Assembly (NCBI GenBank): GCA_963763085.1
Contig: CAVXNB010000004.1
Location: 1,178,001-1,242,000 of the forward strand
Direction of reading: 5' to 3'
From: CAVXNB01 sp963763085
Lineage (GTDB): Bacteria; Actinomycetota; Acidimicrobiia; Acidimicrobiales; Bog-793
DNA: 64,000 nt
The translations under genes were made by a program, and so were the position numbers. Shown here piece by piece: positions 54,485 to 63,700 of this stretch. The notes under the pieces are model-generated. The model was not told the DNA's origin, searched no databases, and saw only the letters and a program-made list of their open reading frames with translations. The first letter of the stretch is position 1. The number at the start of each line of letters is the position of its first letter.

Positions 54485-55159
54485 ATGGCTCGGTCTGAGG
54501 GCTCCTCCAAGCTGACCCGGACCCGCGTTGGGGATCTCCCCGATGCCGCTCGGGTGCCCTGGGGCACCATCTCCCGCGAGCACGTCGTCGAGACCGCCAC
54601 CGCCATCGTGCGGGCCGGGGGCTACGAGGAAATGACCATCCGCAGTCTGGCCGCCGAGCTGGGCGTTGGCCCCATGTCGCTCTACCGGCATGTCCGCGAC
54701 AAGGACGACCTGCTCGACGAAGTCGTCGACCGCCTCCTGGCCAAAGCCTGGCGTCCTTCGCCGGTGCCCGGAGACTGGCAGGCGTGGATCGCCATGGCTG
54801 CCAATAAGTTCCGCACCTTCCTGGTGAACCAACCTGCCGCGCTCCACGTCTTTTTGCGCCACCCGGTGGTCTCACCCGCGGCTGTCGCTCGCATGAACGC
54901 CATGATGGAGGTCCTGCGGGACGTGACCCACGACGAGGACTCGGCCAAGCGGGCATACGCCGCTATCCATACCTACACGTTGGGTTTCGCTGCACTGGAA
55001 GCCTCCCGGGCCGGCTGGGAACCCACCGGTGACGCACCCGACGGCCTCGCCCGCGAGCTTGCTGCCTACACCACCTCGGAACAGTTCGTCGCCGGTCTGC
55101 GCTACCTCCTCGACGGCATCCAACGAAACGGACAGAGCGACGCTCCGTCGGGGCAATGA
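54485..55159 (+). CDS. TetR-family regulator
   Basis: 224 residues: HTH SREHVVETATAIVRAGGYEEMTIRSLAAELGVGPMSLYRHVRDKDDLLDEVVDRLL and a TetR_C-type ligand domain (HVFLRHPVVSPAAVARMNAMMEVL, YTLGFAALEASRAGW). ATG 54485. Probably autoregulated and controlling the divergent ClC gene. Confidence 0.88.
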   Translation: MARSEGSSKLTRTRVGDLPDAARVPWGTISREHVVETATAIVRAGGYEEMTIRSLAAELGVGPMSLYRHVRDKDDLLDEVVDRLLAKAWRPSPVPGDWQAWIAMAANKFRTFLVNQPAALHVFLRHPVVSPAAVARMNAMMEVLRDVTHDEDSAKRAYAAIHTYTLGFAALEASRAGWEPTGDAPDGLARELAAYTTSEQFVAGLRYLLDGIQRNGQSDAPSGQ

Positions 55160-55268
55160 CCGGGCACGTCTCACCTCCGTTACGTCCGACCTCGTTCTGA
55201 GATGCGATCAGGCGCGATAATCGGCGGATAATCGACCGCATCGAAATAGCTCGGTAAGGACGGCGCTC

Positions 55269-56129
55269 ATGAGTGAGTTGATGCCGGCGGCATTCCTGGG
55301 GCACGGGAGCCCGATGAATGCGCTGGATCACAATGGCTACACGGAGGCATGGCGGGCCTTTGGGGACTCGGTGCCTCGACCTCGGGCGATCCTGGCTGTC
55401 TCCGCCCACTGGTACGTCAACGCATCGGCGGTCACCGCCATGGCTCGACCCAAGACCATCCACGACTTCTACGGCTTCCCCGATGAACTCTTCGCAGTTG
55501 AATACCCGGCTGTCGGTGATCCCACCCTTGCGGAGGAGGTGGCCGAGGTGGTCAAGCCCACCTGGATCGGGTTTGACCACGACAGCTGGGGCATTGACCA
55601 CGGCACCTGGTCAGTCCTCATACACGCGTTTCCCGATGCCGACATTCCCGTAGTGCAGTTATCGATCAATGCAGAGAGGCCGTTCGAGTACCACCTCGAA
55701 CTCGGGGCGAAGCTCGCACCGCTGCGCCAGCGCGGCATCCTCATCGTCGCCAGCGGCAACGTGGTCCATAATCTGCGTCGTATCGACTGGGACCGGCCCG
55801 ACGAAGGTCTCGACTGGGCTTGTCGCTTCGATAATGCTGCTCGGGAACACATGACAACATCACCGGCGGCCGTCCTCGGCTTGCGCGATCACCCTGATTT
55901 CCCCAACGCGGTCCCCACGCCCGACCATTTCCTCCCGCTCATCTATCTGGCCGGACTGGCCGAGGCTGCGGGATCGACCACGAATGTTCTCCTAGAGGGC
56001 TACGCCTACGGGTCGCTGTCGATGACGGCCTTTACGCTCGACGCCGAGTGCCCAGAACCGCCGCCTTTTGCCCATGCCGCACCGCTCCCAAGTCCTGAAC
56101 TCGTCCCGACCGACGACACCAACACTTAG
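55269..56129 (+). CDS. Class III extradiol dioxygenase (DODA/YgiD type)
   Basis: 286 residues of the LigB superfamily. Metal ligands are visible in FLGHGSPMNAL, VSAHWYVN, and the acid/base region DHGTWSVLIHAFPDADIPVVQLSIN; ASGNVVHNLRRIDW is also conserved. E. coli YgiD opens the ring of DOPA; the natural substrate here is unknown. ATG 55269. Two ATAATCG repeats lie upstream (55212-55235 region). Confidence 0.88.
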   Translation: MSELMPAAFLGHGSPMNALDHNGYTEAWRAFGDSVPRPRAILAVSAHWYVNASAVTAMARPKTIHDFYGFPDELFAVEYPAVGDPTLAEEVAEVVKPTWIGFDHDSWGIDHGTWSVLIHAFPDADIPVVQLSINAERPFEYHLELGAKLAPLRQRGILIVASGNVVHNLRRIDWDRPDEGLDWACRFDNAAREHMTTSPAAVLGLRDHPDFPNAVPTPDHFLPLIYLAGLAEAAGSTTNVLLEGYAYGSLSMTAFTLDAECPEPPPFAHAAPLPSPELVPTDDTNT

Positions 56130-56185
56130 CGCCGGCACGACGGGTGGCTGATGACTCGATCTGGATTGGAGGGCCCTCTAGATTT

Positions 56186-56539
56186 ATGCCAAGCGACGAC
56201 GCAGTTGATAGCAATCTTCAAGGTATGGATGACCTTGACTTCGTGGGATGGAACAACGCCGATTGGACCGGCGTCTTCGCTCGCCATCACACTGACGATG
56301 TCCTCGTAGACTGGCAAGGACAGCCCCCGACCCACGGCATCGAGGAGCACATCGAGGCCATGAAGTCATACGTCGAAGAAACCGGGGGCGGTACACCACC
56401 TCAGATCACATCCCACCCGATCAAGTTCGGGTCCGGAGCGTGGACGTGCGTCGTAGGGGAGTTCGCCAACGGTGCCCGAATGGTGACCGTAGCCAAATGG
56501 CGCGATGGCGCCATCGCTGAGGAGTACATCTGGGCGTAG
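56186..56539 (+). CDS. SnoaL-like/ester-cyclase-family protein
   Basis: 117 residues, NTF2 fold: DFVGWNNADWTGVFARHHTDDVLVDWQGQPPTHGIEEHIEAMKSYVEE, VGEFANGARMVTVAKWRDGAIAEEYIWA. ATG 56186 is chosen; a GTG at 56144 would add 14 residues without a ribosome site. Follows the dioxygenase and may share its transcript. Confidence 0.78.
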   Translation: MPSDDAVDSNLQGMDDLDFVGWNNADWTGVFARHHTDDVLVDWQGQPPTHGIEEHIEAMKSYVEETGGGTPPQITSHPIKFGSGAWTCVVGEFANGARMVTVAKWRDGAIAEEYIWA

Positions 56540-56588
56540 CATGATCGCGGACGGCCGCTGAGGGAGCTTCAGCTTCGATCGCCGACAA

Positions 56589-56966
56589 CTACCTCTCTTG
56601 GCAGTCAACTCTACGCTGCTCGTGACGCCTTCGGTCACGACGACCGGGCCCGAGGCCCTGCAGACTGCAGTCCCTCCTTCGTACCGCGGACTCTGCCCCG
56701 TGACGGTGTATGTGCCCACGGATACGGATACCGAGAATCGACCGCTCGCACCGACGGTAATGCCAGTCGTCCCTTCCGACCGATGGAGGGTGACTTGTCC
56801 GCTGAGAGCTCGTGGGCCGCCGCCGGGAGGACCGCCGACAGCCTGGAGCGTGCCGGAAAGAGTCCCCGTTGGACCTGGGGGGCCATTGGACCGGCGCGGA
56901 GGCACTTGCCGAGTTGGCCGGAATCCGCCTGAAACCGGTGCCCGAGGGTTCGAGGACGGCAACCAC
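56589..56966 (-). pseudogene. Carboxypeptidase-regulatory-like domain fragment with frameshift
   Basis: Reads PRALSGQVTLHRSEGTTGI, GASGRFSVSVSVGTYTVTGQSPRYEGG, VVVTEGVTSSVEL and then, in another frame, VDCQER-stop. This is the immunoglobulin-like domain of small secreted actinobacterial proteins; the signal/lipobox N-terminus is missing and the frame breaks near 56,605. Nothing else is seen in 56967-57159 except the AT-rich GATATC region near 57,000. Confidence 0.6.
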
Positions 56967-57159
56967 GTCGAAACTGCTACCTTGATAAATAGATATTAAG
57001 TGATATCATTTCGATAAGTGGTCGGAATAGCCGGAGCGTCCGATACCGCAGGTCAACCGATGAGCCCTCGGCCCGCTTGCGGAGAGCTTCTGCCAAGGAA
57101 CGGCCTCGATTGACGGAGAAGCCGATGGAGCTTTCTCAATAACTGGATAGGAGCATGTA

Positions 57160-57246
57160 ATGACGACCAGAGAAGGCACCCGCAGAACCGACACTGAAGC
57201 AGCAAGGCGCAGATTCATCGAGGCCACTCTCGAGGAGGGATCGTGA
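57160..57246 (+). CDS. 28-codon small ORF coupled to the SPFH gene
   Basis: ATG 57160 has AGGAG eight bases upstream, and the stop overlaps the GTG start of the SPFH gene (GTGA). The product begins MTTREGTRRTDTEAARRR and is highly charged. Most likely a leader peptide for translational coupling; a truncated regulator is the alternative. Confidence 0.45.
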   Translation: MTTREGTRRTDTEAARRRFIEATLEEGS

Positions 57247-58160
57247 GCCAGACTGTCCAGTCGAACCGCGAACCCGAGGCGACTCCCGTCGGTCACTTGG
57301 GAACCCGAGTCGTGATCCAGGAGCGCCCCGCGTGGGCCATCAGCGGCTGGCTCGGCGTCCTCGTCCTGGCCGCTTTGATTGCCGGATCTGTCTTTATCGC
57401 TCGGAGCTCGGTCAAGGGTGTCGTGGCCGTACCCATCATCCTGGCCGTACTGATGGCTGGCTCGCTCATCATCGTGCAGCCCGGCGAGACCAAGGTCATG
57501 CGGTTCTTCGGCCGCTACATCGGCACGGTGCGTCGCACCGGTCTGTTCTGGATCCTGCCCCTCGCCGACCGCAAGAAGGTGAGCATCCGCGTGAGGAACT
57601 TCGAGACTGGCCATCTCAAGGTCAACGACGCTGATGGCAATCCCGTGGAGATCGCGGCCATCGTCGTCTGGCAGGTCGCCGATACCTCGCGTGCTCTGTA
57701 CGCCGTCGATGACTACATGAACTTCGTGCGGGTCCAGGCTGAGTCGGCGCTACGGCATGTCGCCACCACCCATCCCTACGACAACGCTGAAGAGCAGGGC
57801 CTTTCACTGCGCGGCTCGACCGACATCGTCGCCGGCGAGCTCGCCACGGAGATGGCGGCCCGCGTCGTCATTGCCGGAGTGGAGATCGTCGAGGTGCGCA
57901 TCAGCCATCTTGCCTACGCGGCGGAGATCGCCCAGGCGATGCTGCGCCGGCAGCAGGCAAACGCCGTCGTCGCCGCCCGCTCTCGTATCGTCGACGGCGC
58001 CGTCGGAATGGTTGAAATGGCGCTCGAACGGCTGGCGGAGCGCAACATCGTCGAGCTTGACGAGGAGCGCAAAGCGGCCATGGTGAGCAATCTCATGGTC
58101 GTGCTGTGCAGTGACCAACCGGCTTCGCCAGTTGTCAACACCGGCACCCTCTACTCGTAA
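57243..58160 (+). CDS. SPFH (band 7) domain membrane protein
   Basis: 305 residues: two N-terminal membrane spans (WLGVLVLAALIAGSVFIA, VPIILAVLMAGSLIIV), then VQPGETKVMRFFGRYIGTVRRTGLFWILPLADRKKVSIRVRNFETG and a stomatin-like core with a helical tail (LAYAAEIAQAMLRRQQANAVVAARSRIVDGAV). Likely forms membrane microdomains. GTG start. The Arc-type gene follows after three bases. Confidence 0.9.
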   Translation: MSQTVQSNREPEATPVGHLGTRVVIQERPAWAISGWLGVLVLAALIAGSVFIARSSVKGVVAVPIILAVLMAGSLIIVQPGETKVMRFFGRYIGTVRRTGLFWILPLADRKKVSIRVRNFETGHLKVNDADGNPVEIAAIVVWQVADTSRALYAVDDYMNFVRVQAESALRHVATTHPYDNAEEQGLSLRGSTDIVAGELATEMAARVVIAGVEIVEVRISHLAYAAEIAQAMLRRQQANAVVAARSRIVDGAVGMVEMALERLAERNIVELDEERKAAMVSNLMVVLCSDQPASPVVNTGTLYS

Positions 58161-58163
58161 TTC

Positions 58164-58412
58164 GTGAAGGACCGCAAGCAAGTACTAGTGCGGATGGATC
58201 CCGCTGTCCATGAGGCCCTCGCCCGGTGGGCGGACGACGAGTTCCGCAGCCTCAATGCTCAAGTCGAGATGCTGCTGCGCCGAGCCCTCGAGGGCGCCGG
58301 ACGAATGCCCAAGAAGGCTGGGCCTTTGCCAAAGCGGGGCCGGCCACCGATGGCTGGACCCAACAATCCGAACCCGCCGACCGTGCAAACAAAGACTGAG
58401 AGAGTCAGATGA
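58164..58412 (+). CDS. Arc/ribbon-helix-helix-type small protein
   Basis: 82 residues: KQVLVRMDPAVHEALARWADDEFRSLNAQVEMLLRRALEGAG is an Arc/MetJ-type RHH domain, followed by a Pro/Lys-rich tail. Start GTG/ATG assignment: the codon at 58164 is GTG. Pairs with the SPFH gene, an association seen in actinobacteria; it may regulate the operon. Confidence 0.8.
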   Translation: MKDRKQVLVRMDPAVHEALARWADDEFRSLNAQVEMLLRRALEGAGRMPKKAGPLPKRGRPPMAGPNNPNPPTVQTKTERVR

Positions 58413-58546
58413 AAGCCGGTGAGATTTCTCCCCAAAGGGGTCCCAGGGCCAGCCCCCGAGGGCTTCCAGCCGGGCAGGTGCTCGTGTCCGGCATAAGCGC
58501 AACCTGGTTCCACAGGGCGAGGCCCAAGCGGATCGGGTCATGGCGT

Positions 58547-59611
58547 TCAGGCCACCCGACGGCGGACCAGCCACACGGTTACGGCGATGAGCAGCACCGA
58601 GAGCGCCAGCAGCCAGCCACCCTCGATCCACTGGAACGGCCAGAACCGGCTAGCCGGCTGGTAGCTGGTCAATTGGGTGTAGCCGTGCTGGACGAAGCAC
58701 TGGTAGAGGGATACCGGCGCCGACTTGCCGCCACCCGTTGGTGGACTGGCGCAGGCTTGGATGAGGTTCGGGGGAGCGTCCCTCCAGTTGTAGAACGCGA
58801 ACCTGCCGCCCTTCGTGAACCACTGACTCAGCACGAACGCGGAACCAGGTCCGTTCGCGGAACCAACCCCGCTGAGTTGGCTGGTGACCAGCGGCGCCAG
58901 GTAGTGCTGGCGCAGGAAGTTCCCAGCCACGAGGGCGAGCCCGGTGTAGGCGGCCAGCGTGGCGACGATCGCAGGCACGACCCGGCGGACGAGCAGACCG
59001 GCCAGGGCGCCGACCGCGAACGCAACCAGCGTCCAGGCGGCGAACGAGACCCCGCGCAGGTTGAACATGCCCGGAGCGAGCGGGGAGGCCTCGGAAAGCG
59101 AAAGAGACTGGTTGCCCGGGGCGAGGTACGGCTGGTAGTACCAGGAGATCAGCACGCTGAGGGCACCGGCCACGGTGGCCACCGCAGCCCCGAGCGCCAC
59201 CAGCTTGGCGAGCGTCCAGCGCCATCGCCCGAAGCCTTGGGTCCAGGCATAGCGGAAGGTGCCCGTCTCGAGTTCTCGGGCCAGCACGGGCGCCCCGACG
59301 AACGCCCCGATCAGCGCGGGAACTATCTGCAGTACGTAGCCACCAATCAGAACATGGTTCATGTTGTTGAAGTTTGTGACCAGGTCAGCGCAGGCAGGTG
59401 AGGCCGTGTTGCAGGCGGTAGCGGCGACGTAGGCGTGATGCAGCTGAAGTCCAACGATCCACAGCCACACCGCCAGCGCGCCTGCCAGAGCGGCAACGCC
59501 GGTCAGCGCGACGCGATGCTGCCGCCAAATGACCCAGGCCATCCGCCGCCATGCAAGCGGCCGCAGGTTCGCTTCCTCCACTTGACGAGCGGGAGCAGTC
59601 AGCACGGTCAT
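58547..59611 (-). CDS. ABC-2-type transporter permease (copy 1)
   Basis: 354 residues, six membrane spans: RMAWVIWRQHRVALTGVAALAGALAVWLWIVG at the start and LLALSVLLIAVTVWLVRRRVA at the end, with ELETGTFRYAWTQGFGRWRWTLAKL as the ABC-2 loop. A large extracytoplasmic loop of about 100 residues precedes the last span. ATG 59611 overlaps the ATPase stop (ATGA). Paralogues at 62814 and 63700. Confidence 0.88.
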   Translation of the reverse strand: MTVLTAPARQVEEANLRPLAWRRMAWVIWRQHRVALTGVAALAGALAVWLWIVGLQLHHAYVAATACNTASPACADLVTNFNNMNHVLIGGYVLQIVPALIGAFVGAPVLARELETGTFRYAWTQGFGRWRWTLAKLVALGAAVATVAGALSVLISWYYQPYLAPGNQSLSLSEASPLAPGMFNLRGVSFAAWTLVAFAVGALAGLLVRRVVPAIVATLAAYTGLALVAGNFLRQHYLAPLVTSQLSGVGSANGPGSAFVLSQWFTKGGRFAFYNWRDAPPNLIQACASPPTGGGKSAPVSLYQCFVQHGYTQLTSYQPASRFWPFQWIEGGWLLALSVLLIAVTVWLVRRRVA

Positions 59612-60525
59612 TTCGTCACCTCCGACGGTTCGACGTTCGGGCCGCGAGCCGGGCCACGCAGCGTTGCGGCGCCGGGGTCGCGCAGGTAGGCAAGCGCGAG
59701 TTCTTCGAGGCTCACCGGGTGCATCTCCCAACCCGGTGGCACTGGGCCGGTGCTTCCGTTCGTCTTGACCAACACCTGAACCCGTCCTCCGTCATACCGG
59801 GCGTGCACCACGTCCGGTCGGGCCGTGAACATGTCAGCTTCGGCGGTCGGGCCAATGAGCACTCGGTGGTGGGCGAGCAGGTCGTCGACCTCGCCTGCCA
59901 CCTGCACGCGGCCCCGCGACACCAAGATGAGATAGTTGGCGACGCGCTCGAGCTCGGCGAGGACATGCGATGACAGCACCACCGACACACCGTCCTCGGC
60001 CATTGCGGTCATCACCCTGGCCATGAAGTCGTGGCGGGCAAGTGGGTCGAGCATCGCCATCGGCTCGTCGAGCACCAAGAGCCGCGGCCGCCGTGCCAGC
60101 GCAAGGGTCAACGCGAGTTGCGCTTGCTGACCACCGGACAGCTTTCCGGCCTTGCGCTTCAGCGGGATGTCTAGCTCGTCCAGCCGGGCTTCCGCGTATC
60201 TCTGGTCGAACTGTCGGTTCAGGTTGCGGGTCAGGTGCAGCATGTCGGCGACGGACAGGTTCTTGTACAGCGGCGCGTCCTGGGCAACAAACGCAATGCC
60301 GTCCAGCGCGGCGAGCGAGCCGGCCCGCGTACCGCCGAGGACGGCGACGGTGCCGGCAGTCGGGTCCGTGAGGCTGACCGCCAGGTTTAACAGGGTGGTC
60401 TTGCCGGCGCCGTTAGGTCCCACGAGCGCGGCCACGTGCCCGTCGGGAATGGCCATTGTGCACTCGCGCAGCGCCCACGTGCTGCCATAGCGCTTCCCGA
60501 GGCGGTTAGCTTCGATGACATTCAC
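59608..60525 (-). CDS. ABC transporter ATP-binding protein
   Basis: 305 residues: Walker A LVGPNGAGKTTLLNLA, Q-loop FVAQDAPLYKNL, signature LSGGQQAQLAL, Walker B LLVLDEP, H-loop LSSHVLAELERVANYLILV. Drives the permease encoded directly downstream, probably exporting drug or peptide. GTG 60525, overlapping the stop of a small upstream frame. Confidence 0.93.
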   Translation of the reverse strand: MNVIEANRLGKRYGSTWALRECTMAIPDGHVAALVGPNGAGKTTLLNLAVSLTDPTAGTVAVLGGTRAGSLAALDGIAFVAQDAPLYKNLSVADMLHLTRNLNRQFDQRYAEARLDELDIPLKRKAGKLSGGQQAQLALTLALARRPRLLVLDEPMAMLDPLARHDFMARVMTAMAEDGVSVVLSSHVLAELERVANYLILVSRGRVQVAGEVDDLLAHHRVLIGPTAEADMFTARPDVVHARYDGGRVQVLVKTNGSTGPVPPGWEMHPVSLEELALAYLRDPGAATLRGPARGPNVEPSEVTK

Positions 60526-60779
60526 GCCACACCCTCCGTTTCACTGCCTGTGACGCCGCTGCAATCGCCAGAGCTGCGGCGCTCTCGACAGTCCCGAAAC
60601 ACGTTGGTGAACAGCGCCGCGATCCTGCCCTCGTCCGCGGCACGACCGCGGCGGGAACACCAGTGGCTCGGTCGTTTCGTCAGATCGGGCCATGTGTTGG
60701 AGCTGTGCATATGCGGAGGGTACGAAAGGCCCGATAACACTGCGATAACACCACCCCCTGAGCCGCGGGGCACGGACAT
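60522..60779 (-). CDS. Hypothetical small frame preceding the ABC operon
   Basis: 85-residue frame whose stop overlaps the ATPase start (GTGA), which suggests coupling. The sequence is basic with two Cys and no recognisable fold; it may be the broken remainder of a regulator or a chance frame. Confidence 0.3.
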   Translation of the reverse strand: MSVPRGSGGGVIAVLSGLSYPPHMHSSNTWPDLTKRPSHWCSRRGRAADEGRIAALFTNVFRDCRERRSSGDCSGVTGSETEGVA

Positions 60780-60839
60780 CGCTCCTGCGCCCAGGAGGTG
60801 TTACCCCGTTGTTATCGGCGGTGAGCCACCATGGAGCCC

Positions 60840-61495
60840 ATGAGGGTGCTGGTCGTTGAGGACAACTCCGGTCGTGGCGGACGCCGTGGCCGAGGGGCTG
60901 CGTGATCAGGGGATCGCGGTCGACGTCGCCTACGACGGGCCGACCGGGCTGAACAAGACGACCGTGAACACCTATGACGTCATAGTTCTCGACCGCGACT
61001 TGCCCCGGCTGCACGGTGACGCCCTCTGCCAGCAGATCGTGGACTCGCCGAGCACCAGCCGTATCCTGATGCTCACCGCCGCCGCTCTGGTCGAGGACCG
61101 GGTGGAAGGGCTGAACCTTGGCGCCGACGACTATCTGGCCAAACCGTTCGACTTCTCGGAGCTGGTCGCCACGGGTGCGGGCCCTGGCCCGACGCAGCCC
61201 CTCCGCCCCGCCGGTGCTCACCCGGGGTGACCTGATGATCGATCGCGGCCGCCGGGCCGTCACCCGAGCCGGCCGGCCCGTGCCGCTGGCCCGAAAGGAG
61301 CTCGGGGTGCTCGAGGTACTCGTGTCGGCGGACGGCGCGGCGGTGACGGCCGAGCAGCTCCTCGAACAGGTCTGGGACGAGTACGCCGATCCGTTCACCA
61401 ACGCCGTTGCGGTCACCGTCGGGCGCCTGCGACGGAAACTCGGAGAGCCGCCGGTGATCGACACGGTCATCGGCGGCGGCTACCGGATCCCCTAG
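60840..61495 (+). CDS. OmpR/PhoB-family response regulator (two frameshifts)
   Basis: Reads VLVVEDN, then after a shift near 60,866 VVADAVAEGLRDQGIAVDVAYDGPTGL, phosphorylation Asp in YDVIVLDRDLP, Lys in YLAKPFDFSELVA; after an extra base near 61,172 RVRALARRSP and the winged helix ELGVLEVLVSADGAAVTAEQLLEQVW, VAVTVGRLRRKLGEPPVIDTVIGGGYRIP. All functional residues survive. ATG 60840. Kinase follows two bases later. Confidence 0.82.
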
Positions 61496-61497
61496 AC

Positions 61498-62753
61498 GTG
61501 GCCCTGGCCCGACTGCGACCCAAGATCCTCGGCCGCCGCAGCGTGCGGGCCAGAATCGCGCTGGCCTGCGCGGGGCTGTTCCTCGTCATCGCCGCAGCGT
61601 TCGTCGCCGCCATCTACACGGTGGTTGATCGCAGCTTCGGCTCCAGCCCTCCCCCCAACTCCGTACCGACTGCGTCTTGCCCGCACCTGCCAGGCGGCCG
61701 AAGCGAATGGCACCCTCAAGCTCGACCACGCTTTGGCGACCCAGTGTCAGTACTTCCTCGGAGCTGCCAATCAGCGCGCCAATGACCTTCACCAACTGCT
61801 CGTGTGGTCCCTCGGCGGTTTGGCCGTCGCCACCATCGTTGCCGGCATCTTGGGGTGGGTGATAGGACGGCGGATCCTCCTCCCCCTCCACAAGAGTCAC
61901 CGCCGCCGCCCGGCGAGCCTCCCAGGAGCGTCTTGACGAGCGAATCAGCCTCGACGGACCCGACGACGAGCTCAAAGAGCTGGCAGACACCTTCGACGAC
62001 ATGTTGAATCGTCTCGATCTGGCCTTCGCCAGCCAGCGCAGGTTCGTGGCCAACGCCTCACACGAACTGCGAACCCCGCTGACCTCCATGCGAACGCTCA
62101 TCGACGTGGCGATGGCCAAGCCCAGCCGAACGACCGAACAGCTCGAGGTGCTCGTCGGTCGCGTCCGAGAGGCCCTCGACCAATCACAGGCGCTCATCGA
62201 CGGACTCCTGACTCTGGCCCGATCGGATCGGGGCTTGACCACCCATGAGCTGGTCGACCTCGAAGCCGCCGCCCAAGACGCAATTGAACAGGTCGGCAAT
62301 CTCGCAAGGGACTCGAACATTGTCATCGACGCCGACCTGTCGCCCGGCCCGACCCTCGGCGACCGGGTCCTGCTCGAGCGCCTGGTTGCCAACCTCCTCG
62401 ACAACGCCGTCCGCTACAACCTCACCGGAGGCTCGGTAAGAGTCGTGACGGGCTCCGACGACGACGCGTCGTACATCACCGTTACCAACAGCGGGCCGCT
62501 CGTGCCGGCATCGGCGGTGACGTCTTTGTTCGAGCCTTTCACGCGTCTCGACGGACGAGTCAGCAACAGCCAAGGCGTCGGGCTCGGACTGTCCATCGTC
62601 ACCTCGGTTGTCAAGGCTCACCACGGTCACCTGCACGCCGAAGCACTGCCCAATGGAGGAATGAGAATATCGGTCCGACTCCCGAAAACATCCGTGGGCA
62701 CCTCATGTGTTGATCGGGTCTTATGCGATGTCGACGCCAGCACCATGCAGTGA
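61498..62753 (+). CDS. Sensor histidine kinase (frameshifted in the sensor half)
   Basis: N-terminal span ARIALACAGLFLVIAAAFVAAIY, a short outer loop, second span LLVWSLGGLAVATIVAGILGWVIG, then HAMP, HisKA FVANASHELRTPLTSMRTLIDVA, and HATPase motifs LLDNAVRYN and GVGLGLSIV. The frame shifts near 61,650 and 61,900; the catalytic half (from 62001) is intact. GTG 61498. Forms a two-component system with the preceding regulator, probably controlling the flanking ABC genes. Confidence 0.8.
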
Positions 62754-62813
62754 CGCCGTCGTGCTGAGCGATCAGGCCGTGCTGGCGAGGAGTACATCTG
62801 GGCACTCTGTGTT

Positions 62814-63632
62814 TCAAGTCGCACGACGGTGGACCAACCAGACAGTCACTGCGATGAGCAGCACTGACAACGCGAGCAGCCCGGCCCCTGCGATCCACTG
62901 GACTCGCCAGAAGTGGCTGGCCGACTGATAGTCGGCTCGCAGGACGTCCCCGACAATGATGGCGAGAACGGTGTAGCCGGCGAGGGTTGCGACGATGGCA
63001 GGGACGACCCGGCGGATGAACATGCCGGCGAGGGCGCCGATAGCGAACGCGGCCAACGTCCAAGCTGCGAACGCGACTCCGCGCAAGTCAAACAGCCAGT
63101 GCGGGAGCGCGGACGTTGGGTCAGAGAGCCTGCCGGGAGCAAGGTACGGCTGGTAGTACCAAGAGGCCAGCACACTGAAGGCGCCGGCCATGGCGGCGAC
63201 CGCGACTCCGAGAAGCACCAGTTTGGCGAGCGTCCAGCGCCACCGCCCGAAGCCCTGGGTCCAGGCGTAGCGGAAAGTGCCGGTCTCAAGCTCACGGCCC
63301 AACACCACTGGCCCGACGAACGCCCCGATCAGCGCGGGCACGGGCTGGAGGACGAAGCCACCTTTCAAAACGCCGCCGGTGATCCGGAAGTTGAGGATCA
63401 ACTCACTGCAGGCGGTCGAGCCTGCCGGGTGGCAGTCGGTGGCGGCGGTGAAGGCGTGATGCAGCTGAAGGCCGACGATCCACAGCCAAACCGCGAGAGC
63501 GCTCAGGAACACAGCCACGCCGCCCAGGGCAATTCGGTGGTGCCGCCACGTGACCCAGGCCATCCGCCGCCACGGCAGCGGCCGAGGGTTCGCGTCCGTC
63601 TCCAGCGGAATGGGAGCGGTGAGTGTCGTCAT
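62814..63632 (-). CDS. ABC-2-type transporter permease (copy 2, internally shortened)
   Basis: 272 residues, colinear with copy 1 (RMAWVTWRHHRIALGGVAV, ELETGTFRYAWTQGFGRWRWTLAKL, LLALSVLLIAVTVWLVHRRAT) but about 80 residues shorter: VGDVLRADY passes directly to QSASHFWRVQWIAG, so most of the large outer loop is deleted in frame. ATG 63632 overlaps the stop of an ATPase remnant. Converges with the kinase gene. Confidence 0.85.
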   Translation of the reverse strand: MTTLTAPIPLETDANPRPLPWRRMAWVTWRHHRIALGGVAVFLSALAVWLWIVGLQLHHAFTAATDCHPAGSTACSELILNFRITGGVLKGGFVLQPVPALIGAFVGPVVLGRELETGTFRYAWTQGFGRWRWTLAKLVLLGVAVAAMAGAFSVLASWYYQPYLAPGRLSDPTSALPHWLFDLRGVAFAAWTLAAFAIGALAGMFIRRVVPAIVATLAGYTVLAIIVGDVLRADYQSASHFWRVQWIAGAGLLALSVLLIAVTVWLVHRRAT

Positions 63633-63700
63633 TTCGTCACCTTCATCGGCTCTGCGTCCGGCCGGGGCCGGCCCCGCCAACCCTGGGATAGTTGCGCCAT
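63629..63700 (-). pseudogene. Tail of a deleted ABC ATPase
   Basis: 23 codons ending RGRPRPDAEPMKVTK, matching the C-terminus of the intact ATPase (RGPARGPNVEPSEVTK) and, as there, overlapping the permease start by ATGA. The rest of the ATPase gene is absent; the remnant begins at the stop of permease copy 3. Confidence 0.65.
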
